Shown: one piece after another, positions 13,960 through 22,510 of the stretch | Position numbering within the stretch: the first letter of the stretch is position 1 | Layout of the letters: every line of letters begins with the position of its first letter | Assembly: GCA_965216365.1 (NCBI GenBank) | Contig: CBDCFT010000070.1 | Span: forward strand, 1-64,000 | DNA length: 64,000 nucleotides | Reading direction: 5' to 3' | Source: CBDCFT01 sp965216365 | GTDB taxonomy: Bacteria; Pseudomonadota; Gammaproteobacteria; Arenicellales; CBDCFT01 | Program-made: the position numbers and the translations under genes | The notes under the pieces: model-generated | What the model was told of the DNA's origin: nothing | Databases searched by the model: none | Seen by the model: only the letters and a program-made list of their open reading frames with translations

Positions 13960-14676
13960 CTATTGGTGAAAATTGCCGTGCCTGAGAAAAAATATCGTTT
14001 GCGCAATGACAAACGTATTGTTCATTATAAACGTGTGACCGCTGTCGACCACAAGCAAATCGTCCATTTCGTGTAACTTCGCGCTTTCCACCGACACTTT
14101 ACCGTCATCCTCGCCTTCGATAAAGCGCGAAAACCAGGGATCCGAAGTGGATGTTCCGGCGATAACGCCGATATGCATGTTGATGGGCGCCAACTGGTTG
14201 GGCAAGCTGGTTTCCTCCGTGCCCAGTTGTTTCCCGGCGGGGCCGGTCGAGGCCGAAAACACCCAGTAGTCTTTCAGTAAGTCCACAATTTCGCTGCCTT
14301 TATTGGGCGCTGCCAGCAACACGGCGCGTGCATTGTCCGGCACAGGATGAGTTTGAAAGTATTGTCGTAACATGATGCCGCCCATGGAGTGAGTAACAAA
14401 ATGGACTTTGCTTGTGTTCAATTCATCACAATAGGCGAGTCCTTTTGCCAGATGCTCTTTAGCCAGCACTTCGACCGGTTCGTCAGTGGACGGATAACTT
14501 TCATTCCATACCCGATAGCCTTCATCGCGCAGACTGCGTTCCATCATCAGCATGGACCATTTAGTACGACCCAGTCCGTGCAGGACAATCACGCATTCCT
14601 CGTCGGCCCACGTGTATGGGGTTGGTAGCAAAACCGAAACTACGATTGTAATTGACAGTAAAGTTTTAAGACGCAT
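13960..14676 (-). CDS. secreted alpha/beta-hydrolase (triacylglycerol-lipase-like)
   Basis: 238 residues from ATG 14676, chosen because it gives a clean signal peptide (MRLKTLLSITIVVSVLLPTP, cleavage near YTWA). The oxyanion region is IVLHGLGRT, the nucleophile elbow VTHSMGG has S97, and the histidine is probably in VVDSGHTFIM. A conserved segment VFSASTGPAGKQLG fits a small family of exported esterases. The start lies two bases after the stop of the HTH gene, so they are co-transcribed. Substrate unknown; export suggests an envelope or extracellular lipid. Confidence 0.78.
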   Translation of the reverse strand: MRLKTLLSITIVVSVLLPTPYTWADEECVIVLHGLGRTKWSMLMMERSLRDEGYRVWNESYPSTDEPVEVLAKEHLAKGLAYCDELNTSKVHFVTHSMGGIMLRQYFQTHPVPDNARAVLLAAPNKGSEIVDLLKDYWVFSASTGPAGKQLGTEETSLPNQLAPINMHIGVIAGTSTSDPWFSRFIEGEDDGKVSVESAKLHEMDDLLVVDSGHTFIMNNTFVIAQTIFFLRHGNFHQ

Positions 14677-14678
14677 TG

Positions 14679-15413
14679 TTACTGCCGCTTTAACTTCGAA
14701 AACACACCGTATTCCCAACGACGCAGTGCCAGCACCATGGTGTTGCCATGGCGTTTATCCAGGCTCAGGTTGGCATCGTCGTTATTCAGTTCGGTAAATT
14801 CCGACGCAAGGCGTTGCATGCGCCGTTGCAATACAGCATTCGAGGTGTCGGACAGCATGCCGTTGATACAGACCAGCAGTTCGGTATCCTGATCGAATCG
14901 CGAATTAAAGAACTCGGCTTCGACTCGTGACAAAAAGAATCGTTGAATGGGGCCGCCTTCAAGCCATTTAAAATTCGGTGACACACGCAGCTTCACCCGG
15001 TTGTTAGGCAACAAGTCAATTAACTTTAACCTGTCCAGTTTCGCCAGCTTGCGCACGCAATCGGTTTGTTTAATAGCATAGCTCTCGAGAATCTCATCCA
15101 CCGTCCAATGATTTAACAGGCATATCGCTACCAGCATAAGCAACGGGTCGGATGCAATCTGTTGCTCCTGTTCCTCCGTGAGTTGATTGATCTGATGTTG
15201 TTCCTCATTCATTAGTTGCACGAGATCGGAAATTTCCATTTCCATCATCTGGCAAATGGTATCCAGCCGGTGCAGGGAAAAACTTTTCTCCGAGAACAAG
15301 CGCTTTACGCTGGCTTCCGTCAGTTCCAGCGCATCGGCGACATCGGCATAGGTTTTACCGTGGGTCTTGAGTGATTTTTTTAAAACCCCGACCAGGGGCG
15401 CGGTTTGAGCCAT
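14679..15413 (-). CDS. Xre-like helix-turn-helix regulator
   Basis: 244 residues. The first 60 make a Cro/C1-type HTH (KTYADVADALELTEASVKRLF); the remainder includes an internal wHTH-like part (NHWTVDEILESYAIKQTDCV) and a long C-terminal region without a known domain. First gene of a leftward three-gene unit with the lipase and glycolipid-binding genes and divergent from aas, suggesting that it may control lipid-related genes on either side. Inference only. Confidence 0.75.
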   Translation of the reverse strand: MAQTAPLVGVLKKSLKTHGKTYADVADALELTEASVKRLFSEKSFSLHRLDTICQMMEMEISDLVQLMNEEQHQINQLTEEQEQQIASDPLLMLVAICLLNHWTVDEILESYAIKQTDCVRKLAKLDRLKLIDLLPNNRVKLRVSPNFKWLEGGPIQRFFLSRVEAEFFNSRFDQDTELLVCINGMLSDTSNAVLQRRMQRLASEFTELNNDDANLSLDKRHGNTMVLALRRWEYGVFSKLKRQ

Positions 15414-15554
15414 TACGATATCTCCAGTGTAAAGTATTAAAATAAGATACTAGTAGTTGTAAATATTGTTATTAATGATGTAATCGTTGCGATATACAGA
15501 CCTTACTCGATACCCTGCACGTTGGCAATTTATTTTTCATCAGGGAAACACACC
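15414..15554. promoter_or_regulatory. divergent intergenic region between HTH regulator and aas
   Basis: 141 bp, AT-rich, with TAAAGTATTAAAATAAGATAC near 15429-15450, where a sigma-70 -10 element could lie. AGGGA at 15542 region precedes the ATG 15555. No exact operator could be assigned. Confidence 0.35.
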
Positions 15555-18500
15555 ATGCGCAACATTCTAACAACCAGCGGTTTTCTGGCTTTCGTTTCGA
15601 TGCTTTTTTTGAATGCATTTGTCGACCTTGGTCACAAAATCGTCATTCAAAACACCGTATTCAAAATTTTCGATGGCGAACTGCAAATTATCTTAACGGC
15701 AATTGTTAACGGCCTAATATTGTTGCCGTTCATTTTATTGTTTACACCCGCCGGTTTTTTATCAGACAAATATCCCAAGCATCGGGTGATGCGTTGCAGC
15801 GCATGGGCAGCGGTAGTTATTACGTTGGCTATTACCTGTTGTTACTACTTCGGACTGTTCTGGCCGGCGTTTGGTTTGACATTTTTGCTTGCCATGCAAA
15901 GCGCCATTTATTCGCCGGCTAAATACGGTTACATCAAGGAACTGGTCGGCGGAAAACATCTGGCTCAGGCCAACGGTATTGTGCAGGCGGTTACCATTGT
16001 TTCAATGCTGGTGGGTATTTTCAGTTTTTCCATGTTGTTCGAAAACATGCTTGCCGCTCAAAATTGGGCGCAACCGGAACAGATCATGCAACTTGTTGCA
16101 CCAGTCGGTTGGTTGTTGGTCGCAGGCTCGGTAATGGAATTAATTTTGGCTTATCGTTTGCCGCAAAAAACGCAAACCAAGCAAGCGGTGCAATTCGATT
16201 GGGCGCGGTATACGGGTGGCGATTACCTGCGTTCCAACTTTAAAACGATACGAGGCAATCAGGTGATCTGGTTATCCATTATCGGGCTTTCAATATTTTG
16301 GTCCATATCGCAAGTGATGTTAGCCGCGTTCCCTGCCTTCGCCGAAGACGTTTTAGGACAAAATAATACGGTAGTAATACATGGACTGATGGCCTGTTCG
16401 GGGATCGGTATTGTGATCGGTTCGTTGATCGCCGGTCGCGTGTCAAGAAATTACATTGAAACAGGTTTGATTCCTTTAGGCGCTATCGGCGTTGCGGGTG
16501 CATTGGCGATATTTCCTGGATTGCAAAATGCCTGGACCATGGCGGCGGGTTTTATCGCCCTCGGAACGTTAGGTGGATTGTTTATTGTACCGCTCAATGC
16601 CCTGATTCAATTTCATGCAGGCGAAAAACAACTTGGCCGGGTTCTGGCGGGTAACAACCTGGTGCAAAACGCGGTCATGCTGGGTTTTCTCGGTTTAACC
16701 GCTGGTTTTGCATACGCCGGGGCCAACGGCCGCACCTTGTTTATTATCATCGCCGTAGTGGGATTCGCGGGTGCGATGTATACCTTGTACAAGTTGCCAC
16801 AATCATTGACGCGACTGGTGCTGAATTTGGTCGTTCGTAATCGTTACCGCTTGCAGGTGCTGGGGTTTAAAAATATCCCTGAACAAGGTGGCGTGTTAAT
16901 GCTGGGTAATCACGCAAGCTGGATTGACTGGTCCATCATACAAGTCGCTTCGCCGCGTCCCGTTCGTTTTGTTATGGAACGCAGTATTTACGAGCGTTGG
17001 TATTTAAAACCTTTGTTGAACTTATTTGGCGTCATTCCTATTTCCAAAGGCGCGAGCAAAGCCGCGCTGGAGCAGGTTACGCAACTATTGAACGAAGGCG
17101 AAGTGGTGTGCCTGTTTCCGGAAGGCATTATTACCCGCACCGGTCACATGAATGAGTTCAAACGCGGTTACGAGCGTGCAGCGGAAAACGCGCAGGGTGT
17201 AATCCTACCATTCTATTTGCACGGACTTTGGGGTAGTCGCTTCGCCCGATCCAGCGACAAGCTGAAAATGACGCGACGTGCAGGTGGCAAGCTGGACATC
17301 GTCGTATCATTCGGCGAACAACTGCCCATGAACACGAAAGCGGATGAGTTGAAACGCATAGTTTTCGACTTGTCTATCACGTCCTGGGAACAATACGCTC
17401 AGACATTGCCGACTTTACCCAACGCCTGGATTGATTCGGTTAAACGGCACGGCTCCCAGCGCATTGCAAGCGATGCCACCAGTGGTGCGCTAACCGCGAA
17501 CAAAGTGTTAACCGGTGCGGTGTGTTTTTCGCGGTTGATTCGGCGTGAAAGCCCGGAACAGAACATTGGTTTGTTATTGCCGCCGTCAAACGCAGCCGCG
17601 ATTGCCAATACGGCGGTTTTGTTACGCGGCAAGACTGTGGTCAATCTCAACTACACCGCAAGTACTGATGCATTGCTGTCCGCCATCGAGCGGGCGCAAA
17701 TTAGATCCGTCTACACCTCGCGTAAATTCATCTCGAAACTCAAAGTGCGTGGTATCGTTCTGGACGATGTTTTGAGTCAATGCAAAGTGTTATACATGGA
17801 AGATTTGAAAGAGCAAATCAGCGCACCGGCAAAACTGCTGACGCTGTTGGCAATTAAATGTTTGCCCGGTTTCCTGCTAAGCAAACTGTTTTGCAAAAAG
17901 GTCGACGTCGAAAGCACGGCGGCCATCCTGTTTTCCAGTGGCAGCGAGGGTTCACCGAAGGGTGTCATGCTGAGTCATCGCAATTTGATGGCGAACCTGA
18001 AACAAACCGCGGACGTGTTGAATATTCAGGAAACCGACAAGGTCATGGCGACCTTGCCCCAGTTTCATGCTTTTGGCTTGACCGTGACGACATTTCTGCC
18101 TTTGATCGAAGGGTTACCGGTCATTTATCACCCTGACCCGACCGATGTGGTCAATGTGTCGCAACTCGTCGCGAATCACCACGCCACCATTTTATTGGGT
18201 ACGTCGACCTTCCTTCGTCTTTACAATCGTAATCGTCAGGTCGAACCCCTGATGCTGGATTCGTTACGGCTGGTCGTGGCGGGTGCTGAAAAACTCAGCG
18301 TCGAAGTACGAAACGCGTTCAAGCAAAAGTTTGGCAAGGATATTTATGAGGGTTTTGGGGCGACAGAAACGTCGCCGGTGGCGAGTGTGAATCTGCCGGA
18401 TTCCCGTGATCCGATTACCGGACGCATTCATCGCGGTAGCAAAATAGGAACAGTCGGTATGCCGATACCGGGCACGGCTTTTCGTGTCGTAGAGCCGGAT

Positions 18501-19022
18501 ACGCTTAAAACGATGCAACCGGGAGAAGACGGGCATATATTGATTGCCGGTCCCCAGGTGATGACGGGGTACTTAAATAACGATGAAAAAACTGCCGAGA
18601 CCATTGTGGCCCTCGATGGACAACGCTGGTACAAGACTGGCGATAAAGGTCGTTTGGACGTAGATGGATTCTTGACTATCGTGGATCGTTACTCACGCTT
18701 TGCCAAATTGGGCGGTGAGATGGTGAGTCTGGCCGCGGTAGAAGACCAAATTAGATTAGCGTTAGATCAACCTGACCTGGAACTGGTCGCCGTGAATCTG
18801 CCGGATAACAAGAAAGGCGAGCGCATAGTCGCGCTGGTGGTGTCTGACATCGAATCCGCGCAGATCAAAAAGGCTTTGGTGCAATCCAATTGCAATCCGT
18901 TAATGATTCCGGCGGAGATTCGAAGTATCGACGAAGTGCCGATGTTGGGCAGCGGTAAAAAAGATTTTGCCACGGCTAAACAACTGGCAATGGATGAATT
19001 GCATTTTTCTCGTGCCGCTTAG
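15555..19022 (+). CDS. aas: LplT-PlsC-acyl-ACP synthetase fusion (Aas-like)
   Basis: About 1155 residues in three modules. Residues 1-410: a 12-helix MFS domain like the lysophospholipid flippase LplT. Around 430-600: PlsC acyltransferase with NHASWID (H near 452) and the FPEGIITRTG motif. From about 640: an AMP-binding ligase with ILFSSGSEGSPKGV near 792, then YKTGDKGRLDVDGFL. In Escherichia coli LplT and Aas are separate; the fusion imports lysophospholipid and reacylates it in the inner membrane. Start ATG 15555 is chosen over 15522 because AGGGA precedes it and the first helix follows directly. Confidence 0.92.
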   Translation: MRNILTTSGFLAFVSMLFLNAFVDLGHKIVIQNTVFKIFDGELQIILTAIVNGLILLPFILLFTPAGFLSDKYPKHRVMRCSAWAAVVITLAITCCYYFGLFWPAFGLTFLLAMQSAIYSPAKYGYIKELVGGKHLAQANGIVQAVTIVSMLVGIFSFSMLFENMLAAQNWAQPEQIMQLVAPVGWLLVAGSVMELILAYRLPQKTQTKQAVQFDWARYTGGDYLRSNFKTIRGNQVIWLSIIGLSIFWSISQVMLAAFPAFAEDVLGQNNTVVIHGLMACSGIGIVIGSLIAGRVSRNYIETGLIPLGAIGVAGALAIFPGLQNAWTMAAGFIALGTLGGLFIVPLNALIQFHAGEKQLGRVLAGNNLVQNAVMLGFLGLTAGFAYAGANGRTLFIIIAVVGFAGAMYTLYKLPQSLTRLVLNLVVRNRYRLQVLGFKNIPEQGGVLMLGNHASWIDWSIIQVASPRPVRFVMERSIYERWYLKPLLNLFGVIPISKGASKAALEQVTQLLNEGEVVCLFPEGIITRTGHMNEFKRGYERAAENAQGVILPFYLHGLWGSRFARSSDKLKMTRRAGGKLDIVVSFGEQLPMNTKADELKRIVFDLSITSWEQYAQTLPTLPNAWIDSVKRHGSQRIASDATSGALTANKVLTGAVCFSRLIRRESPEQNIGLLLPPSNAAAIANTAVLLRGKTVVNLNYTASTDALLSAIERAQIRSVYTSRKFISKLKVRGIVLDDVLSQCKVLYMEDLKEQISAPAKLLTLLAIKCLPGFLLSKLFCKKVDVESTAAILFSSGSEGSPKGVMLSHRNLMANLKQTADVLNIQETDKVMATLPQFHAFGLTVTTFLPLIEGLPVIYHPDPTDVVNVSQLVANHHATILLGTSTFLRLYNRNRQVEPLMLDSLRLVVAGAEKLSVEVRNAFKQKFGKDIYEGFGATETSPVASVNLPDSRDPITGRIHRGSKIGTVGMPIPGTAFRVVEPDTLKTMQPGEDGHILIAGPQVMTGYLNNDEKTAETIVALDGQRWYKTGDKGRLDVDGFLTIVDRYSRFAKLGGEMVSLAAVEDQIRLALDQPDLELVAVNLPDNKKGERIVALVVSDIESAQIKKALVQSNCNPLMIPAEIRSIDEVPMLGSGKKDFATAKQLAMDELHFSRAA

Positions 19023-19486
19023 TCATGCCGAATTTCCATCCCAATTCTAACGGCTTCTTTATCCGCTTCTGTAAATTTGTACTTCAGAAACTCGCGATGT
19101 AGCAGCTTTCGTTGCGACCAAGGCACGATAAGGGCGATTCCCAATAAGTCGGTCATTATTCCAGGCAAAATAAGCATGATTAGTGCAGTGATATAGAGTG
19201 TCGCCAACGCTGAATTGATCATTAACGTTTTATCGGATGAATTGACCTCTCCGGTTTTCCAACGCCTATAACGTTTCCGTCGTTCTTTTCGAGTCTCGCG
19301 ATCTTGCAAAACGGCATTGACAGTGTGATGTTGCGTCTATAGAAAAGCGAAACCGGTGGATGTGGTTACCGCATAGACTATTACAAGTTTCCAGATTCCA
19401 AATCGCCCTACTAAAAATGCCGTAACGCTGATTTCAGCGACAGCCAGGCCGAGAAAAAGTGTTAAAGCAATTATCCAACCGCGCAT
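19019..19486 (-). pseudogene. fxsA: FxsA-family membrane protein split by an in-frame amber codon
   Basis: ATG 19486 opens MRGWIIALTLFLGLAVAEIS, the FxsA start, and reads 49 codons to TAG at 19339-19337. The same frame continues without shift for 105 codons and includes LILPGIMTDLLGIALIVPWS, the FxsA LLPGFxTDxLG signature. Together about 155 residues, the family length. FxsA is an inner-membrane protein affecting phage exclusion in E. coli. One base change explains the break. The 3' end overlaps the aas stop by four bases, convergently. Alternatives: amber suppression, or a base error. Confidence 0.75.
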
Positions 19487-19510
19487 GGATTTTTACTCAT
19501 ATAGAACGTA

Positions 19511-19765
19511 TTAGTAGCGATACCGGCATTGGGCGATTAACAATTTGTTCTTCTCGACGGTGTAAACAAGACGATGCTCACGCGTGACTCGTTTTGACCA
19601 AAACCCGGACCAGTTATGCCGCAGTGGTTCGGGGTCGCCAATGCCCGTATAAGGATTGCGTTGAATGTCGCTAATGAGCCGGTTTATACGTTTGAGAATC
19701 TTGCGGTCGTTTGTTTGCCAATGCAAATAGTCTTCCCATGCATGTTCAGACCATTTGATAATCAA
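19511..19765 (-). CDS. yoeB: YoeB-family mRNA interferase toxin
   Basis: 84 residues, the exact family size. Conserved features: IIKWSEHAWEDYLHWQ at the start, ILKRINRLISDIQRNPYTGIG, EPLRHNWSGFWSKRVTREHR, and the C-terminal RLVYTV...IAQCRYRY with catalytic R and H residues (E/R/H/Y set). It cleaves mRNA on the ribosome. It overlaps the antitoxin gene by four bases, downstream of it. Confidence 0.93.
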   Translation of the reverse strand: MIIKWSEHAWEDYLHWQTNDRKILKRINRLISDIQRNPYTGIGDPEPLRHNWSGFWSKRVTREHRLVYTVEKNKLLIAQCRYRY

Positions 19766-20013
19766 TCAAGTAATTCCCGTTTTTCACCTTCGCCATTGCG
19801 CAATTGCCCTATCGATTCATTCAACCTTTGCGCGTTTTTTGGGCTGGCCATTAGATAGGCCGTTTCTTCGTAAGATTGAAAATCATCGAGGGAAATTAAA
19901 ACGGCAGGTTTGCCCTTCTGCCGGGTTATTAATACTGGTGCATGATCTTCATTGACTTTATCCATGACAGACGCAAGATTGGTACGAAACGCTGAATAGG
20001 TAATATTTTCCAT
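19762..20013 (-). CDS. yefM: YefM-family antitoxin
   Basis: 83 residues. The Phd/YefM N-terminal DNA-binding domain reads TYSAFRTNLASVMDKVNED followed by PVLITRQKGKPAVLISLDDF; the C-terminal YLMASPKNAQRLNESI segment is the toxin-binding helix. It neutralises YoeB and autoregulates the operon through the operator just upstream (20040-20057). Confidence 0.93.
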   Translation of the reverse strand: MENITYSAFRTNLASVMDKVNEDHAPVLITRQKGKPAVLISLDDFQSYEETAYLMASPKNAQRLNESIGQLRNGEGEKRELLD

Positions 20014-20039
20014 TTAAAAATAAATAGTTATTTAATATA

Positions 20040-20057
20040 TGTACGCGTTATTGTACA
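20040..20057 (-). promoter_or_regulatory. YefM operator (two TGTAC half-sites, 12 bp apart)
   Basis: TGTACG at 20040-20045 and TGTACA at 20052-20057 lie with centres 12 bp apart, directly upstream of yefM. In E. coli the YefM-YoeB complex binds TGTACA-cored palindromes with this spacing. On the minus strand TTGTAC could also be the -35 with TTAAAT as -10, 17 bp apart, so binding would block RNA polymerase. Confidence 0.7.
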
Positions 20058-20115
20058 ATGAAAACAAACCCGGTTCAACGCGTAGAATACGACAACCCAG
20101 ATTTAAAAAAGTTAA

Positions 20116-20910
20116 TCAGGATTTCGGTTCCATATCCGACGCCACGTACGCCGCCGTAATGCCGCCATCGACATTCATGGTTGCGCCGTTGACGAAGGAT
20201 GATTCGTCCGAGGCGAGAAATACGACCATGTTGGCAATTTCTTTGGGTTTGCCGAGGCGACCCATCGGGATGAACGGTTGGCGAGCCTCCCAACGGCCTT
20301 CGCCGGCCAGAAATACTTCGGCCAGTTTGGTATGCACCGGGCCTGGACATAGTGCATTAAATCGAATGTTGGAGCGGGCGTATTGAATGGCCATTTCTTT
20401 GGTCATGGCCAGTACGCCACCCTTGCTGGCCCCGTAGGCGACCTGTGGAAACGCGGAACCGACTTGGGCGGCGATGGACGCCGTATTGATGACACTGCCA
20501 CCACCGCTTTGTTCGAGTTTTGGCACGCCATATTTACAACACAAAAATACACCGGTGAGATTAACTGCTAACGTTTTGTTCCAGGAATCCAGCGGTGTCT
20601 CAACCGGCCCGGTATCGTCAGGTAATAGTATTCCGGCGTTGTTAAATAGAACGTTTAACCCGCCCAGTTCCGTGTCAGCTTGTTCCAGCATACGCGCGCA
20701 ATCTTTTTCATCCGTTACATCACCGACGATGCTGACCGCTTCGCCACCTGCAGCGACAATAGCTTGGGTCGTTTCGTCAACCGATGTCTGATCGATATCA
20801 CAATTTGCAATCGCCGCGCCTTCCTGTGCCAGGCGTATTGAAGTCGCCCGACCCAACGCACCGCCAGCACCGGTTACCCAAATTTTCTTTCCTGCTAATC
20901 TATCGCTCAT
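20116..20910 (-). CDS. short-chain dehydrogenase/reductase
   Basis: 264 residues, classical SDR. NAD(P) motif TGAGGALG (13-20), D62-ish VGDVTD adenine contact, NNAG (90-93), catalytic S145, Y159 and K163 (YGASK). Absence of a basic residue after the glycine motif and D38 in NCDID suggest NAD(H). C-terminus GGITAAYVAS. Monocistronic, divergent from the hydrolase gene at 20954. Substrate unknown. Confidence 0.88.
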   Translation of the reverse strand: MSDRLAGKKIWVTGAGGALGRATSIRLAQEGAAIANCDIDQTSVDETTQAIVAAGGEAVSIVGDVTDEKDCARMLEQADTELGGLNVLFNNAGILLPDDTGPVETPLDSWNKTLAVNLTGVFLCCKYGVPKLEQSGGGSVINTASIAAQVGSAFPQVAYGASKGGVLAMTKEMAIQYARSNIRFNALCPGPVHTKLAEVFLAGEGRWEARQPFIPMGRLGKPKEIANMVVFLASDESSFVNGATMNVDGGITAAYVASDMEPKS

Positions 20911-20953
20911 TACTTTTACTCGTTTTTAGTCTCAAAACAGAAACATTAGCCGA

Positions 20954-21661
20954 GTGAGTCCATCGAAAGCAATAGAAACTGTTCTTTTGCCGGGGTTGCA
21001 CGGGAGCGGTGAACTGTTCGAGCCATTGTTACGCGTTGCACCAGCAAACCATGAGATTACTGTCGTCACTTATCCGACACAAACTAAACTCAGTTTCGAT
21101 ACGTTGGTTGAAATTGCCGAAAATCAAATTCCTGCCGAAAAACCTATACAACTTGTTGCCGAATCGTTTTCCGGTCTTGTTGCGATACGATTGTTGACAA
21201 GAAGCCAACGAAACTACAAAAGCGTGGTATTTTGCGCCGCGTTTGCCAGTTCACCGGTACCAGGATTCAAATGGCTTGTAAAAGCAATCCTTCGATTGAT
21301 GCGCGTGTGGTCGGGGGCGGTCAGTCTTGGTGTAAGGCACTTTTGTTTGAATGGTTCGGGATCTCAGACTATTGTTGAGCAAGTCAGTCACATCATTGAC
21401 AAGATTCCTGTATCACTACTGCAAGCGAGACTCGAGATGATAGGCGAACTGAATTTAATCGACGAGTTGGGACGAATTAATATTCCATCTGTTTACCTGC
21501 TGGCGAGTCAGGACAGGCTGGTTCCACGTCGTTGCACACAGGAATTTGTCGATAATATCCCAACGCTGAAATTACATGAAATTGACGGCCCGCATTTTTT
21601 GTTACAAGCTTGTCCTGGGGTCGCCGCGAAAGTTATTTTTAGCGAAAATGTCACAACATAA
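20954..21661 (+). CDS. alpha/beta-hydrolase
   Basis: 235 residues, GTG start. HGSGELFEPL is the oxyanion segment (LLPGLHGSG), the nucleophile elbow is AESFSG with S71, the acid is probably in ASQDRLVPR and the histidine in DGPHFLL. No signal peptide; cytoplasmic. Resembles the BioH/menaquinone-hydrolase class in size but with the unusual AESFSG elbow. Followed 25 bp later by the puuD-like gene on the same strand. Confidence 0.75.
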   Translation: MSPSKAIETVLLPGLHGSGELFEPLLRVAPANHEITVVTYPTQTKLSFDTLVEIAENQIPAEKPIQLVAESFSGLVAIRLLTRSQRNYKSVVFCAAFASSPVPGFKWLVKAILRLMRVWSGAVSLGVRHFCLNGSGSQTIVEQVSHIIDKIPVSLLQARLEMIGELNLIDELGRINIPSVYLLASQDRLVPRRCTQEFVDNIPTLKLHEIDGPHFLLQACPGVAAKVIFSENVTT

Positions 21662-21686
21662 ACACCACTTAGTACGGGGATAAAGA

Positions 21687-22442
21687 TTGAACAAACCATT
21701 GGTTGCCGTTACGGCAGATGTCAAGTTGATTAGTGGCTCACCATTTCACGCGGTTGGCCAGAAATATTTAACCGCCATACACGACGCTGCCGAATGCGTT
21801 CCGTTCATCGTTCCTGCATTGATCGATATCGTCGATATCGATCACTTATTGGAACATGTCGACGGGTTAATGCTCACCGGCAGTGTTTCCAATGTGCATC
21901 CCACCCGTTATGGCGACGATGCCCACGATCACGCGGAACCTTACGATGTGCAACGGGACGAAGTGACGTTTGCTTTGATTGAAAAAGTGTTAGCGGCGGG
22001 TGTGCCGCTCATGGCAGTGTGTCGAGGATTTCAGGAGCTAAATGTCGCTATGGGTGGGACGTTGTATGCCCAACTGCACACTGTCGAGGGTCGAGACGAT
22101 CATCGTGATCAACACGAAGAAGATATGGATGTGCGTTATGGCGCCCGACACGCTGTCAAATTCGAAGCGGACAGTGAATTTACGAAGATCGCAGGGACAA
22201 CGCAAATTGATGTGAACTCGCTGCATACACAGGGGATCGATAAGATCGGCAGCGGTCTGTCCTGCGCGGGTGTCGCGCCGGATGGAACCATAGAGGCGGT
22301 CGCCGTTAACAACGCCAGGGCTTTTGCCCTCGGTGTACAATGGCACCCGGAATACAAACCATTGGAGAATGAATTCTCTACCCGTTTTTTCAAAGTCTTT
22401 GGCGACGCCGTGCGCGACCATGCACGGGGACGAAATGGGTGA
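21687..22442 (+). CDS. puuD: gamma-glutamyl-gamma-aminobutyrate hydrolase-like class I amidase (PuuD)
   Basis: 251 residues of the peptidase C26 family. The catalytic triad is C112 (MAVCRGFQELN), H220 and E222 (GVQWHPEYKP); TGSVSNVHPTRYG and GRDDHRD are also PuuD-type. It hydrolyses the gamma-glutamyl bond of gamma-glutamyl-GABA or similar compounds. TTG start. It may complement the PuuA-like ligase at 5709-7091, but the two are 14 kb apart and in separate transcription units. Confidence 0.87.
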   Translation: MNKPLVAVTADVKLISGSPFHAVGQKYLTAIHDAAECVPFIVPALIDIVDIDHLLEHVDGLMLTGSVSNVHPTRYGDDAHDHAEPYDVQRDEVTFALIEKVLAAGVPLMAVCRGFQELNVAMGGTLYAQLHTVEGRDDHRDQHEEDMDVRYGARHAVKFEADSEFTKIAGTTQIDVNSLHTQGIDKIGSGLSCAGVAPDGTIEAVAVNNARAFALGVQWHPEYKPLENEFSTRFFKVFGDAVRDHARGRNG

Positions 22443-22510
22443 GGTTGATGGGGTAAACTGGATATTTAACGCCTAAATCAGTATGGTACGCGCCCCACGA
22501 AAAACAGCTT

